Source of the DNA: Sphingomonas hengshuiensis
GTDB lineage: Bacteria > Pseudomonadota > Alphaproteobacteria > Sphingomonadales > Sphingomonadaceae
Length of the DNA: 64,000 nucleotides
Reading direction: 5' to 3'
Assembly: GCF_000935025.1 (NCBI RefSeq)
Contig: NZ_CP010836.1
Coordinates: forward strand, 1,364,001-1,428,000
Below the pieces are notes generated by a model, which made no database searches, was not told where the DNA came from, and saw only the letters and a list, made by a program, of their open reading frames with translations. Below are positions 37,078 through 45,975 of the stretch, piece after piece (the stretch's first letter is position 1; each line of letters starts with the position of its first letter). The translations under genes and the position numbers were made by a program.

Positions 37078-38799
37078 ATGACCAACCGCTTCGATAAGGC
37101 GCGGCTCCCCAGCCGCCATGTCTCCGTCGGCCCCGAACGGGCTCCGCACCGCAGCTATTATTATGCGATGGGCATATCCGAAGAGGATATCGCCAAGCCC
37201 TTCGTCGCCGTCGCCAGCGCCGGCAATGACAGCGCGCCGTGCAACACCACGCTGGATTTCCAGGCCGACGCCGCGCGCGAGGGCGTGATCGCCAACGGCG
37301 GCATGCCCCGCCGCTTCAACACGATCACCGTCACCGACGGCATCGCGATGGGGCATCAGGGGATGAAATCCTCGCTCGTCAGCCGCGAAGTCATCGCCGA
37401 TTCGGTCGAACTGTCGGTGCGCGGCCATTGCTACGACGCGCTGGTCGGCTTTGCCGGGTGCGACAAGTCGCTTCCGGGCATGATGATGGCGATGCTGCGG
37501 CTCAACGTGCCGTCGATCTTCGTCTATGGCGGCTCGATCCTGCCGGGCCGCTACCATGACCGCGACGTCACCGTCGTCGACGTGTTCGAAGCGGTCGGCA
37601 AATACGCCGCCGGCAATTGCCCGCTCCACGACCTGACCGCGCTCGAAAAGGTCGCGTGTCCCGGCCACGGCGCCTGCGGTGGCCAGTTCACCGCGAACAC
37701 CATGGCGTGCGTCGGCGAGGCGATCGGGCTGTCGCTGCCTAATTCGAACATGGTCCCCGCGCCCTACCAGTCGCGCGAGCAGATCGCAGTCGCGGCGGGG
37801 CATCAGGTGATGGAATTGCTTGCGCGCAACATCCGCCCGCGCGACATCTGCACGCGCGAGGCGTTCATCAACGCGGCGCGCGTCGTTGCCGCGACCGGCG
37901 GCTCGACCAACGCCGCGCTGCATCTGCCCGCGATGGCGAGCGAAGCGGGGATCGAATTCGACCTGCACGACGTGGCGGACGCTTTCAAATCAACGCCGTA
38001 CATCGCGGACCTGAAACCCGGCGGCAGGTACGTCGCCAAGGACATGCACGAAGCCGGCGGTGTCTATATGCTGATGAAGACGATGCTCGCGGGCGGCTTC
38101 CTCGACGGCAATTGCCTGACCGTGACCGGCAGGACGCTGGGCGAGAATATCGACCAGGTGACGTGGAACCCCGACCAGAAGGTCATCTACGACGTCCAGA
38201 CTCCGCTGTCGCCCACCGGCGGCGTCGTCGGCCTGCGCGGCACCCTCGCTCCCGAAGGCGCGATCGTGAAGGTCGCGGGGATGCACCGGCTCCAGTTCAC
38301 CGGCCCCGCCCGCGTGTTCGATTGCGAGGAGGAATGTTTCGAGGCGGTCGAGCATCGCCAGATCAACGAAGGCGAAGTCATCGTCATCCGCTATGAAGGC
38401 CCCAAGGGCGGTCCGGGCATGCGCGAGATGCTGTCGACCACCGCCGCGCTTTATGGCCTCGGCATGGGCGAGAAAGTTGCGCTGATCACCGATGGCCGCT
38501 TCTCGGGCGCGACGCGCGGCTTCTGCATCGGCCATGTCGGCCCCGAGGCGGCAGAGGGTGGCCCGATCGCGCTGGTCGAGGATGGCGACAGCATCACGAT
38601 CGACGCCGAAGCGGGCACGATCGACCTGCACGTCTCCGAGGACGTGCTCGCCGAACGCCGCGCGAAATGGCAGCCGCGCGTGAACGACTACCAGAGCGGC
38701 GCGCTGTGGCGCTATTCGCGCACCGTCGGCCCGGCCTATAAGGGCGCGGTAACGCACCCTGGAGCCAGCGCCGAACGCCATGTCTACGCGGATATCTGA
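37078..38799 (+). CDS. ilvD: Dihydroxy-acid dehydratase
   Basis: Isoleucine/valine biosynthesis: dehydrates 2,3-dihydroxy acids to 2-oxo acids. 573 aa. Fe-S cysteines are in [27 protein letters not shown] and [31 protein letters not shown] and [20 protein letters not shown] are also conserved. ATG 37078 is preferred over 37063 because the family starts at MTNRFDK. It appears monocistronic, with a strong palindrome after it. Confidence 0.95.
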   Translation: MTNRFDKARLPSRHVSVGPERAPHRSYYYAMGISEEDIAKPFVAVASAGNDSAPCNTTLDFQADAAREGVIANGGMPRRFNTITVTDGIAMGHQGMKSSLVSREVIADSVELSVRGHCYDALVGFAGCDKSLPGMMMAMLRLNVPSIFVYGGSILPGRYHDRDVTVVDVFEAVGKYAAGNCPLHDLTALEKVACPGHGACGGQFTANTMACVGEAIGLSLPNSNMVPAPYQSREQIAVAAGHQVMELLARNIRPRDICTREAFINAARVVAATGGSTNAALHLPAMASEAGIEFDLHDVADAFKSTPYIADLKPGGRYVAKDMHEAGGVYMLMKTMLAGGFLDGNCLTVTGRTLGENIDQVTWNPDQKVIYDVQTPLSPTGGVVGLRGTLAPEGAIVKVAGMHRLQFTGPARVFDCEEECFEAVEHRQINEGEVIVIRYEGPKGGPGMREMLSTTAALYGLGMGEKVALITDGRFSGATRGFCIGHVGPEAAEGGPIALVEDGDSITIDAEAGTIDLHVSEDVLAERRAKWQPRVNDYQSGALWRYSRTVGPAYKGAVTHPGASAERHVYADI

Positions 38800-38807
38800 C
38801 CGATTTC

Positions 38808-38835
38808 CTCCCCTCGCTGCATGCAGCGAGGGGAG
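38808..38835. terminator. 28-bp perfect palindrome after ilvD
   Basis: CTCCCCTCGCTGCA (38808-38821) is directly followed by its exact complement (38822-38835). No T tract is present; it could stall transcription or be a repeat unit. Confidence 0.45.
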
Positions 38836-38865
38836 TGCATATGGCAGCGGGCAACCCCAACCATC

Positions 38866-38961
38866 GTCATCCCAGCGAAGGCTGGGATCCATTCATCCCC
38901 TCCGCTGGGCTGAAGAACGCAGACGGAGCACCGAATGGATCCTGACTTTCGTCAGGATGAC
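38866..38961. repeat. Composite inverted repeat (REP/BIME-like)
   Basis: Arms 38866-38894 and 38933-38961 are inverted copies ending in GTCATCC and GGATGAC with GGATCCATTC shared. Each arm also carries its own small hairpin (CCCAGC/GCTGGG and TCCTGAC/GTCAGGA). This style of element is frequent between genes in sphingomonads. Confidence 0.7.
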
Positions 38962-39018
38962 ACTGTCTTCTGCAAAGGGCGGTAGCCCCGCTGGACACAG
39001 GGAGGGGAGCGCATTCCG

Positions 39019-39426
39019 GTGACGGCATCGCGGCACGCCCCGGTCCTCGCCACCCTGCTCCTCGCCACCGCCTGCAACGTCGAAGTCCGCGACAAGGCCG
39101 CCGAGGCGCGCGAAAAGGCGCATAAACAGGCAATCGAAAAGGCCGAGGGCCGCATCGAATGCGTGCCACCCGGCGCGCCGCAATATGCGTTCGTCTGCGC
39201 GATCGATCGCGTCCAGTCGCAGGACGGGCTGTTCCTGACGCTGCGCCATCCTGATGGCGGGTTCCGGCGGCTGCTCGTCACGCGCGATGGCCGCGGCGTG
39301 GTCGCCGCCGATGGCGCCGAACAGGCGATCATCACTCCGATCGCTGCCGACCGCATCGAAGTCGTGCTCGGCGACGCACGCTATCGCTTGCCTGCGACGG
39401 TGCGCCAGCCCAAACCGGCGCCATGA
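39019..39426 (+). CDS. Putative lipoprotein, function unknown
   Basis: 135 aa from a GTG start with GGAGGGGAG upstream. The N-terminus (MTASRHAPVLATLLLATACN) ends in a plausible lipobox with Cys19. A charged helix follows (DKAAEAREKAHKQAIEKAEG), then a small beta-rich domain with a possible disulphide (Cys48, Cys60). No family is recognised. Its end overlaps the NAD(P)H-hydrate repair gene (ATGA). Confidence 0.7.
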   Translation: MTASRHAPVLATLLLATACNVEVRDKAAEAREKAHKQAIEKAEGRIECVPPGAPQYAFVCAIDRVQSQDGLFLTLRHPDGGFRRLLVTRDGRGVVAADGAEQAIITPIAADRIEVVLGDARYRLPATVRQPKPAP

Positions 39427-40826
39427 TCCCCGCCGGAGCCCCGATCGTCACCGCCGCGCAGATGCGCGCAGCCGAGGACGCCGTGTTCCGCACCGGCGTC
39501 TCGCAGGCGGCGCTGATGGAGCGGGCGGGCGAGGCTGTCGCGCGCGAGGCGGCGCGCTTCGCGATGGGGCGTCCGATCCTCGTCCTCGCCGGGCCGGGTA
39601 ACAATGGCGGCGACGCCTATGTCGCCGCGCGGCTGCTCCATGCCAATGGGCACGACGTCGCGCTGGTCGCCACCGGCGCGCCAAAGCCCGGCGCGGCGGC
39701 GGAGATGCACGCGCGCTGGCGTGGGCCGACCTCGTCGCTCTACGCCGCGCGCCCGCGCCCGGTGCTGATCGACGGGCTGTTCGGCACGGGTATGGCACGC
39801 CCGCTCGAGCGCGGACTGGCGGCGGTGTTCGCCGATCTCGCGTCGCACGCCGATTTCACGCTGGCGATCGACCTGCCCTCGGGGATCGACACCGATAGCG
39901 GCGACGATCTCGGCGCCCCGCGCGGGATCGACGCGACGGTGGCGCTGGGCGCGCTCAAGCCCGCGCACCTGATCGGCGCCGGGCTGGAACGCAGCGGGCA
40001 TGTGATCCTCGCCGATATCGGCATCCCGGTGGAGACTCGCTCGCGCACCGTCGCGCGGCCCTCGCTGGCGACCCCCGGCATCCACAGCCACAAATATACC
40101 CGCGGCCTCGTCGCGGTGATCGAAGGCGCGATGCCCGGCGCCGCGCGGCTGTCGGCGCGCGCGGCGATGGCGGGCGGGGCGGGCTATGTCGTGCTGGCAG
40201 GCGGCGAGCCCTGGGGCGCCGGCCCCGACGCGCTGGTCCGCCGCGAAGTCGGCACCAGCGAGGACCTTGCCGAGTTCCTGGGCTGGGACCGGATCGACGC
40301 GATCGTGCTCGGCCCCGGCCTGGGCCGCGATCGCCGGGCCGAGGCGTTCCTGCGCACTGCCTTTGCCGCGCCCAAGCCGCTGGTGCTCGACGGCGACGCG
40401 CTCAGCCTGCTCGGCACCGGCGCCGCCCGCTGGCTTCAGAGCCGCACCGCGCCGACCTGGCTCACCCCGCATGCGGGCGAGTTCGACCGGATGTTTGCAG
40501 GGCAGGGGAGCAAGATCGATCGCACCCTCGCCGCCGCTGCGGAGACCGGCGCGACGATCCTGCACAAGGGGCCGGACACCGTGATCGCCTCGCCAAAGGG
40601 CGATGTCCGCATCCTCTCGGGCGCCTCGCCCTGGCTCTCCACGGCGGGGACGGGCGACGTGCTGGCCGGGATTCTCGGCGCGCAGGTGGCGCAGGGCGGC
40701 AAGGGCGTCGCCCCTGCCGAGGCCGCGGTGTGGCTCCATGCCCGCGCGGCGGGGCTTGCCGGGGCGGCCTTCATCGCCGACAGGCTGATCGATCCACTTG
40801 CGGAAGCCATAACCGAATGTCTGTAG
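39423..40826 (+). CDS. nnr: Bifunctional NAD(P)H-hydrate epimerase / ADP-dependent dehydratase
   Basis: Repairs hydrated NAD(P)H. 467 aa. The N-terminal YjeF_N epimerase domain includes AGPGNNGGDAYVAARLL and LAIDLPSGIDTDSGD. The C-terminal ribokinase-like dehydratase includes HKYTRGLVAVIEGAMPGAAR, LTPHAGEFDRM and the catalytic STAGTGDVLAGILGA. Start overlaps the lipoprotein stop; the end overlaps the RNA methyltransferase start by 10 bases. Confidence 0.94.
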   Translation: MIPAGAPIVTAAQMRAAEDAVFRTGVSQAALMERAGEAVAREAARFAMGRPILVLAGPGNNGGDAYVAARLLHANGHDVALVATGAPKPGAAAEMHARWRGPTSSLYAARPRPVLIDGLFGTGMARPLERGLAAVFADLASHADFTLAIDLPSGIDTDSGDDLGAPRGIDATVALGALKPAHLIGAGLERSGHVILADIGIPVETRSRTVARPSLATPGIHSHKYTRGLVAVIEGAMPGAARLSARAAMAGGAGYVVLAGGEPWGAGPDALVRREVGTSEDLAEFLGWDRIDAIVLGPGLGRDRRAEAFLRTAFAAPKPLVLDGDALSLLGTGAARWLQSRTAPTWLTPHAGEFDRMFAGQGSKIDRTLAAAAETGATILHKGPDTVIASPKGDVRILSGASPWLSTAGTGDVLAGILGAQVAQGGKGVAPAEAAVWLHARAAGLAGAAFIADRLIDPLAEAITECL

Positions 40827-42013
40827 CCGAAGATGAAATCGTCCGCGTCGCCGCGCGGGGCGAAGGGGTGACCGCCGACGGGCGCCACATCGCCTTTGCC
40901 GCGCCGGGCGACCGCGTCAGCGGCCACGCCGTCCTGGTGCGCGGCCCGCATCACCGCGAGCCGCCGTGCCGCCACTTCCCCGAATGCGGCGGTTGCCAGC
41001 TCCAGCATCTCGACGATGTCGCGTGGAGCGGGTTCATCGTCGATCGCATCACGAGCGCGCTGGCCGCGCATGCGCTGGCGACCGAGATTCGCACGCCGAT
41101 CCTCTCGCCCCCCAACACCCGCCGCCGCGCGACGCTCCATGCCGAGCGGCGCGGGCGCCAGGTGCGGATGGGCTTTACCGAGCAGAACAGCCACAATCTG
41201 ATCGACCTCGACGAATGCCATGTCCTAGATCCCGCGCTGTTCGCGCTGGTCGCGCCGCTTCGCGGGCTGCTCGCGGCAATGCTGCCGGGCAAGCGGCGCG
41301 TGAACGTCCACCTCGCGCTCGCCGATCGCGGGCCCGACGTGCTGATCGACGGGATGGAGGCCGAAGGGCTGGCCGCGGCAGAGGCGATCACGGCATTCTC
41401 GCACCGCCACGGCCTCGCCCGCTTCGCGATGGACGAAGGGCTGGGCGCCACTTCGCGCTGGGAGCCCGAGCCGGTGACCGTGACGCTCAGCGGCGTGCCG
41501 GTGCCGTTCCCGCCCGCGAGCTTCCTTCAGGCGACGCCGGAGGGCGAGGCGGCGTTGGTCGCGGCGGTGCGCGAGATTGCGGGGCCGTCGCGCGCAGTCG
41601 CCGATCTGTTCGCCGGGCTCGGCACCTTCACCTTCGCGCTGCCGGGGGCGAAGGTCTATGCGGCGGAGGCGGCGCGCGATCCGATCCTCGCGCTCCGGGC
41701 CGCGGGCATCCAGGCCCAGCGCCAGATCTTCGCCGACCACCGCGACCTGTTCCGCAGGCCGGTGACTGCGAAGGATCTAAGCAATTTCGACTGCATCGTG
41801 CTCGATCCGCCACGCGCGGGCGCACGCGAGCAGGTGGCGGAGATCGCCGCGTGCAAGGCGCCGGCCCTCGCCTATGTCTCCTGCAATCCCAGCACCTTCG
41901 CCCGCGATGCGCAGGTTTTGTGCGAAGGTGGCTACCGGCTCGACTGGGTGCAGCCGGTGGGGCAGTTCCGCTGGTCCACCCATGTCGAACTGGCGGCGCG
42001 GTTCAGCCGGTAG
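40817..42013 (+). CDS. Class I SAM-dependent RNA methyltransferase (RlmD/TrmA family)
   Basis: 398 aa; transfers methyl from SAM to a uridine C5 in rRNA or tRNA. A 4Fe-4S site is visible near residue 50 (CRHFPECGGCQ, Cx5CxxC), with the fourth Cys probably in LDECHVLDP. The SAM site is VADLFAGLGTFTFAL, the catalytic Cys is in YVSCNPSTFARDAQVL, and DPPRAGAREQ is conserved. The target base cannot be told from the sequence. Confidence 0.9.
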   Translation: MSVAEDEIVRVAARGEGVTADGRHIAFAAPGDRVSGHAVLVRGPHHREPPCRHFPECGGCQLQHLDDVAWSGFIVDRITSALAAHALATEIRTPILSPPNTRRRATLHAERRGRQVRMGFTEQNSHNLIDLDECHVLDPALFALVAPLRGLLAAMLPGKRRVNVHLALADRGPDVLIDGMEAEGLAAAEAITAFSHRHGLARFAMDEGLGATSRWEPEPVTVTLSGVPVPFPPASFLQATPEGEAALVAAVREIAGPSRAVADLFAGLGTFTFALPGAKVYAAEAARDPILALRAAGIQAQRQIFADHRDLFRRPVTAKDLSNFDCIVLDPPRAGAREQVAEIAACKAPALAYVSCNPSTFARDAQVLCEGGYRLDWVQPVGQFRWSTHVELAARFSR

Positions 42014-42080
42014 CCTCCGCAAAAGATCTTGGGAGGGCACGGGCGAGCGACGAACGCGATCGGGTGCCAGGGCTGCGCGG

Positions 42081-42416
42081 TCAGCGGTCCTTACTGTCGA
42101 GCAGGTCGGCGAGGCGGTCGATTCGACGGTGCCACTCCGGTCGCTGCGCGTCGACCCAGCGGGCAAGCGCGTCCAGCCCGGCGGTTCTCAGCTGGCACGT
42201 TCGAACGCGGCCCACCTTTTCCGTCGTGACCAGGCCGCAATCCTCCAGCACCCGCAGGTGCTGGACGATCGCCGTCAGGGACATGTCAAAGGGTTTGGCT
42301 AGCGCGGAGACCGACAACGGGCCGCGCCCAAGCGCCTCCACGATCTGCCGTCTCGTGGCATCCCCCAGAGCCTGAAGGATCGGTCCGGCATCCACCGCGG
42401 ACTCGGAAGCGGTCAT
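42081..42416 (-). CDS. ArsR-family transcriptional regulator
   Basis: 111-aa winged-helix repressor: ILQALGDATRRQIVEALGRG, the recognition region SVSALAKPFDMSLTAIVQHL and the wing VTTEKVGRVRTCQL. No metal-binding Cys motif, so it is of the metal-independent group often paired with SRPBCC proteins. It lies six bases after the SRPBCC gene in the same operon and probably binds the repeats in that promoter. Confidence 0.9.
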   Translation of the reverse strand: MTASESAVDAGPILQALGDATRRQIVEALGRGPLSVSALAKPFDMSLTAIVQHLRVLEDCGLVTTEKVGRVRTCQLRTAGLDALARWVDAQRPEWHRRIDRLADLLDSKDR

Positions 42417-42422
42417 ACGATG

Positions 42423-42905
42423 CTACGCAATCGTATCTGCCAAGCGGTCGAGCAGCGCCTGCCAGCCCATTTCCCGAATCTGCGGGCCGTCGGCACCTTC
42501 GAAAAAGGCGCCTTGAAAGGTGAGCACCAGTTCCGTGCCGCCGGGCGCCTCGAGAAGTTCAGCCGTGATCAACGCGGCCGAAATATCTGCGTTTCCGAAC
42601 GCCATCTTGGATGCCCACACGATGCGCTCGTCGCGCACGAGATTGAGCACCGTGTCGGTGTTGGCGATGGTCGTGCCCGCAAAAGGCGTGTCGTCGCGGA
42701 AGCGGTATTGCAGCCGCTCGGTCGCGCCCTCGCGCAGGTCGCTCGCAAACTCCTCCACGTCATGGTGCGGACTCTCGGCAAACCACCGGCGCTTGATGTC
42801 GGGATCGGCGAACGCCTCGAATACGCGCGCGGGCGCGGTGTTCAGGAAGCGGGTGATCGAGAAACTGGCGTGAGCAATAGCACTATCGGGCACAGGAACC
42901 TCCAT
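42423..42905 (-). CDS. SRPBCC (AHSA1-like) family protein
   Basis: 160-aa START/Bet v1-like fold with a hydrophobic cavity: ITRFLNTAPARVFEAFADPD, KRRWFAESP and TELVLTFQGAFFEGADGP. The ligand is unknown. ATG 42905 is chosen; the predicted transcript begins only about ten bases upstream, so translation is nearly leaderless, in line with the missing Shine-Dalgarno. It forms an operon with the ArsR gene. Confidence 0.82.
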   Translation of the reverse strand: MEVPVPDSAIAHASFSITRFLNTAPARVFEAFADPDIKRRWFAESPHHDVEEFASDLREGATERLQYRFRDDTPFAGTTIANTDTVLNLVRDERIVWASKMAFGNADISAALITAELLEAPGGTELVLTFQGAFFEGADGPQIREMGWQALLDRLADTIA

Positions 42906-42965
42906 TAGTGAAGCAGCTACTTCACTAAGCCTAGGCAGGGTAATAGTCAAGTCGCTACTTCACTA
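42906..42965 (-). promoter_or_regulatory. ArsR/SRPBCC promoter with repeated operator
   Basis: Minus strand: TTGACT (42950-42945), 17 bases, TAGTGA (42927-42922). TAGTGAAGTAGC occurs twice in the same direction (42965-42954 and 42927-42916). The second copy covers the -10 box and forms a dyad with TAGTGAAG at 42906-42913. Probable autoregulation by the ArsR protein. Confidence 0.75.
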
Positions 42966-42993
42966 TTGCGCAACGCTCAGCCTGACGCCTCGG

Positions 42994-43734
42994 TCATGGA
43001 TAATCCGCCCGCACGAAATACAGCCCATCCGAAGGCGCATTCAGCCCCAACGCCGCCCGGTCCCGCGCCCCCAGCGCAGCACGCAGGTCCGCAGCCGACC
43101 ATTTCCCTTGCCCCACCAGCGCGAGGCACCCGACCATCGAGCGCACCTGATGGTGAAGGAACGACCGCGCCGACGCCAGCACCACCACGCGATCCCCGCT
43201 GCGCGCCACGTCCAGCCGGTCGAGCGTCCGCAAGGGGCTGTCCGCCTGGCAATGCGCCGAGCGGAACGTCGTGAAGTCGTGCCGCCCCACCAGTATCTGC
43301 GCCGCCGCATGCATCGCCTCTGCGTCCAGATCGGCGGCGATCCGCCATGCCAGCCCGCGCTCCCAGGTCAGCGGCGCGCGGCGCTGGACGATTCGGTACT
43401 CGTAATGCCGCGCCACGCACGAAAAGCGCGCATGCCAGTCGTCCGCCACCGCAACGCAGTCCAGGATCGCGACCGGATGCGGCCGCACCCGCGCGTTCAA
43501 TGCCTCCATCAGCCGGAATGGCGCGATGTCCTTCGCAATGTCGAGATGCGCGCGCATCCCCAGCCCATGCACCCCGGCATCGGTACGCCCGGCTGCATGG
43601 ACCGCGACGCGCTCGCCGGTCACGGCAAACGCCGCATCCTCGATCGCCTGTTGCACGCTCGGGCCATGGTCCTGCCGCTGCCACCCCATGAAGGGCCGCC
43701 CGTCATATTCCACGGTGAGCGCGAACCGCGTCAA
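42994..43734 (-). CDS. truA: tRNA pseudouridine(38-40) synthase
   Basis: 246 aa; makes pseudouridine in the anticodon arm. It starts [20 protein letters not shown] and has the catalytic Asp52 in [13 protein letters not shown], plus HYEYRI and [12 protein letters not shown]. The start is a TTG overlapping the fmt stop (TTGA), so truA is translationally coupled to fmt. Confidence 0.95.
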   Translation of the reverse strand: MTRFALTVEYDGRPFMGWQRQDHGPSVQQAIEDAAFAVTGERVAVHAAGRTDAGVHGLGMRAHLDIAKDIAPFRLMEALNARVRPHPVAILDCVAVADDWHARFSCVARHYEYRIVQRRAPLTWERGLAWRIAADLDAEAMHAAAQILVGRHDFTTFRSAHCQADSPLRTLDRLDVARSGDRVVVLASARSFLHHQVRSMVGCLALVGQGKWSAADLRAALGARDRAALGLNAPSDGLYFVRADYP

Positions 43735-44687
43735 AGCTGCGTCCCCGCCGGGATCGCAAAGCCGCGCAGCAACTCGTCGGCGGTCATCACCCCACGCCCC
43801 GCGCGCTGGACGAGCAGCGGCCGGATCGCCCCGCTGCCACAAGCGATCGCAAAGCCCTCTCCCCTCAGGGGAGAGGGTTGGGAGAGGGGCAGTGCCGACA
43901 GGTCGATCACAAGACCCCTCTCCCCGACCCTCTCCCCGGGGGGGAGAGGAAGAATTTCGGCGGAATGCACCCGCACCCGTTCGCCCCCGACCTCGAAAAA
44001 CGCCCCCGGCGCCGGGTTGAACGCGCGCACCTGTCGTTCCACGTCCACGGCATCGCGGCCAAAATCCAGCCGCGCCTCAGCCTTGTCGATCTTGGTCGCA
44101 TAGGTCACGCCGTCCTCCGTCTGCGCCACCGCCGGATACGCCGCCACATCCCCCAGCACCGCCACCATCAGCCGCGCGCCCATCGCGCTCAGTTCGGCGG
44201 TAAGCTCCCCCGCGGTCTTGCCGTCGATCGGCGTCCGCCCCTCCAGCCGCACCGGCCCGGTGTCGAGCCCGGCCTCCATCTGCATGATCCCGACCCCCGT
44301 CTCGGCATCGCCCGCCAGGATCGCGCGCTGGATCGGCGCCGCCCCCCGCCAGCGCGGCAACAGCGAGCCATGGACGTTGAGGCACCCCAGCCGCGGCGCC
44401 TCCAGCGCCGCGCGCGGCAGGATCAGCCCATAGGCGGCGACCACCGCGACATCCGCCGCCAGCGCCGCGAATTCCGCCTGCGCCGCTGCATCAAGCAGGC
44501 TCACCGGGGTCCGCACTGCGATCCCCAGCGCCTCGGCCCGCACCTGCACCGGCGACGGCGCCACCTTGCCCCGGTTCCCCCGACGCGGCGGCTGGCTGTA
44601 CGCGGCCACGACCTGATGACCGGCCTTGACCAGCGCATCGAGCACCGGCACGGCGAATTCGGGGGTTCCCATGAAGACAATACGCAT
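43731..44687 (-). CDS. fmt: Methionyl-tRNA formyltransferase, with an inserted repeat-coded segment
   Basis: 318 aa; formylates initiator Met-tRNA. The N-terminal domain includes [28 protein letters not shown], the active-site [17 protein letters not shown] and [13 protein letters not shown]. The C-terminal OB domain is interrupted at about residues 247-278 by a Pro/Gly/Arg-rich segment ([12 protein letters not shown], then [11 protein letters not shown]) coded by an inverted pair of palindromic repeats; normal family sequence resumes at [10 protein letters not shown]. The frame is intact. GAGGAGGG precedes ATG 44687. It is divergent from recR-def. Confidence 0.95.
   Translation of the reverse strand: MRIVFMGTPEFAVPVLDALVKAGHQVVAAYSQPPRRGNRGKVAPSPVQVRAEALGIAVRTPVSLLDAAAQAEFAALAADVAVVAAYGLILPRAALEAPRLGCLNVHGSLLPRWRGAAPIQRAILAGDAETGVGIMQMEAGLDTGPVRLEGRTPIDGKTAGELTAELSAMGARLMVAVLGDVAAYPAVAQTEDGVTYATKIDKAEARLDFGRDAVDVERQVRAFNPAPGAFFEVGGERVRVHSAEILPLPPGERVGERGLVIDLSALPLSQPSPLRGEGFAIACGSGAIRPLLVQRAGRGVMTADELLRGFAIPAGTQL
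43855..43949. repeat. Inverted pair of palindromic repeats inside fmt
   Basis: One copy at about 43855-43890 contains CCCTCTCCCC and GGGGAGAGGG around a three-base loop, then TTGGGAGAGGGG. The other, at about 43914-43949, is its inverted copy (CCCCTCTCCCCGACCCTCTC and the complement). They are 23 bases apart and stay in frame with fmt. Confidence 0.85.
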
Positions 44688-44740
44688 GACCCTCCTCAAC
44701 CGCTTGGCAGGCGCATGTGCAAGCCCCTATGTCTGTCGCC

Positions 44741-45337
44741 ATGGCCTCCCCCGAAATCGAAGCGCTCACCCAGGCCCTGTCGCGGCTCCCCGGCCTGGGG
44801 CCGCGCTCGGCCCGGCGCGCGGTGCTCCATCTGCTGAAGAAGCGTGAGACCGCGCTCGATCCGCTGCTCGCCGCGCTCGGCGCGGTCAGCGCGCGGCTCA
44901 CCACCTGCACGATCTGCGGCAATGTCGACACGCACGATCCGTGCGCGATCTGCGCCGATCCCCGCCGCGACCAGCGTTCGCTGTGCGTGGTCGAGGAAGT
45001 CGCCGACCTTTGGGCGCTCGATCGCGCGCGGCTCTTCCCCGGCAAATTCCATGTGCTGGGCGGGCGGCTCTCGGCGCTGGAGGGGGTGCGGCCCGAGGAT
45101 CTGCGCGTCGACAGCCTCGTCCGCCGCGTCGCGGAGGGCGGGATCGACGAAGTCGTGCTCGCGATGAACGCCACGTTGGAGGGCCAGACCACCGCGCATT
45201 ACATCGCCGAGCGGATCGAGGCCTATCCGGTCCGCGTCACCCAGCTTGCGCACGGACTCCCCGTCGGCGGCGAACTCGACTATCTCGACGAGGGCACGCT
45301 GGCACAGGCGCTGCGCGCACGGCGCCCCGTCGCTTGA
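44741..45337 (+). CDS. recR: Recombination protein RecR
   Basis: 198-aa DNA-repair protein working with RecF/RecO to load RecA. It has the helix-hairpin-helix [20 protein letters not shown], a C4 zinc finger ([16 protein letters not shown]) and a Toprim domain ([31 protein letters not shown]). ATG 44741 matches most family starts; in-frame ATG 44729 and GTG 44717 are alternatives, and none has a clear Shine-Dalgarno. def follows 31 bases later. Confidence 0.94.
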   Translation: MASPEIEALTQALSRLPGLGPRSARRAVLHLLKKRETALDPLLAALGAVSARLTTCTICGNVDTHDPCAICADPRRDQRSLCVVEEVADLWALDRARLFPGKFHVLGGRLSALEGVRPEDLRVDSLVRRVAEGGIDEVVLAMNATLEGQTTAHYIAERIEAYPVRVTQLAHGLPVGGELDYLDEGTLAQALRARRPVA

Positions 45338-45368
45338 CCTTCGGGGGCGCGATTCCTAAATCAGCCTC

Positions 45369-45896
45369 ATGGCCGTCCTCCCGATTATCGAAGTACCTGA
45401 TCCGCGTCTGCGTACCGTCTCCACCCCCGTCGCGGAGGTCGACGACGCCACGCGCACGCTGATCGGCGATATGTTCGACACGATGTACGATGCCCCCGGC
45501 ATCGGCCTCGCCGCGATCCAGGTCGGCGTGCCCAAGCGCATCGTCGTGATGGACCTGCAGGAGGAAGAGGACGAGGACGGCAAGCCGATCCGCGCACCGC
45601 GCGTCTTCATCAACCCCGAAATCCTCGATCCCGCCGAGGATCTGTCGGTCTATACCGAGGGTTGCCTGTCGGTCCCCGATCAATATGCCGATGTCGAGCG
45701 CCCCGCGCGCTGCCGCGTCACCTGGCTCGACGAGCAGGGTGGGGCGCATGACGAGATTTTCGAGGGGCTGCTCGCCACCTGCATCCAGCATGAGATGGAT
45801 CATCTCGAGGGCGTGGTGTTCCTCGACCATCTCTCGCGGCTCAAGCGCGACATGATCCTCAAGAAACTGGCCAAGGCGCGCAAGGCCGCCGCCTGA
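45369..45896 (+). CDS. def: Peptide deformylase
   Basis: 175-aa metalloenzyme that removes formyl from nascent proteins. The three motifs are complete: GIGLAAIQVG (44-53), EGCLSVP with Cys99, and QHEMDHL with His141, Glu142 and His145. It lies back to back with fmt, whose product adds the group this enzyme removes. Confidence 0.97.
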   Translation: MAVLPIIEVPDPRLRTVSTPVAEVDDATRTLIGDMFDTMYDAPGIGLAAIQVGVPKRIVVMDLQEEEDEDGKPIRAPRVFINPEILDPAEDLSVYTEGCLSVPDQYADVERPARCRVTWLDEQGGAHDEIFEGLLATCIQHEMDHLEGVVFLDHLSRLKRDMILKKLAKARKAAA

Positions 45897-45975
45897 TCGC
45901 TCGCCCCGGCGCATTGCGCTTGCCGGGGAATGGGGACCCCGATAGGTTCGCCCTCTGTTCTTTGGAGGGTGTGTC

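Noticed and set aside
43855..43949. The repeated CTCTCCCC units in fmt as a possible CRISPR
   Set aside because: Only two copies, inverted and coding, with no cas genes; a palindromic element explains them.
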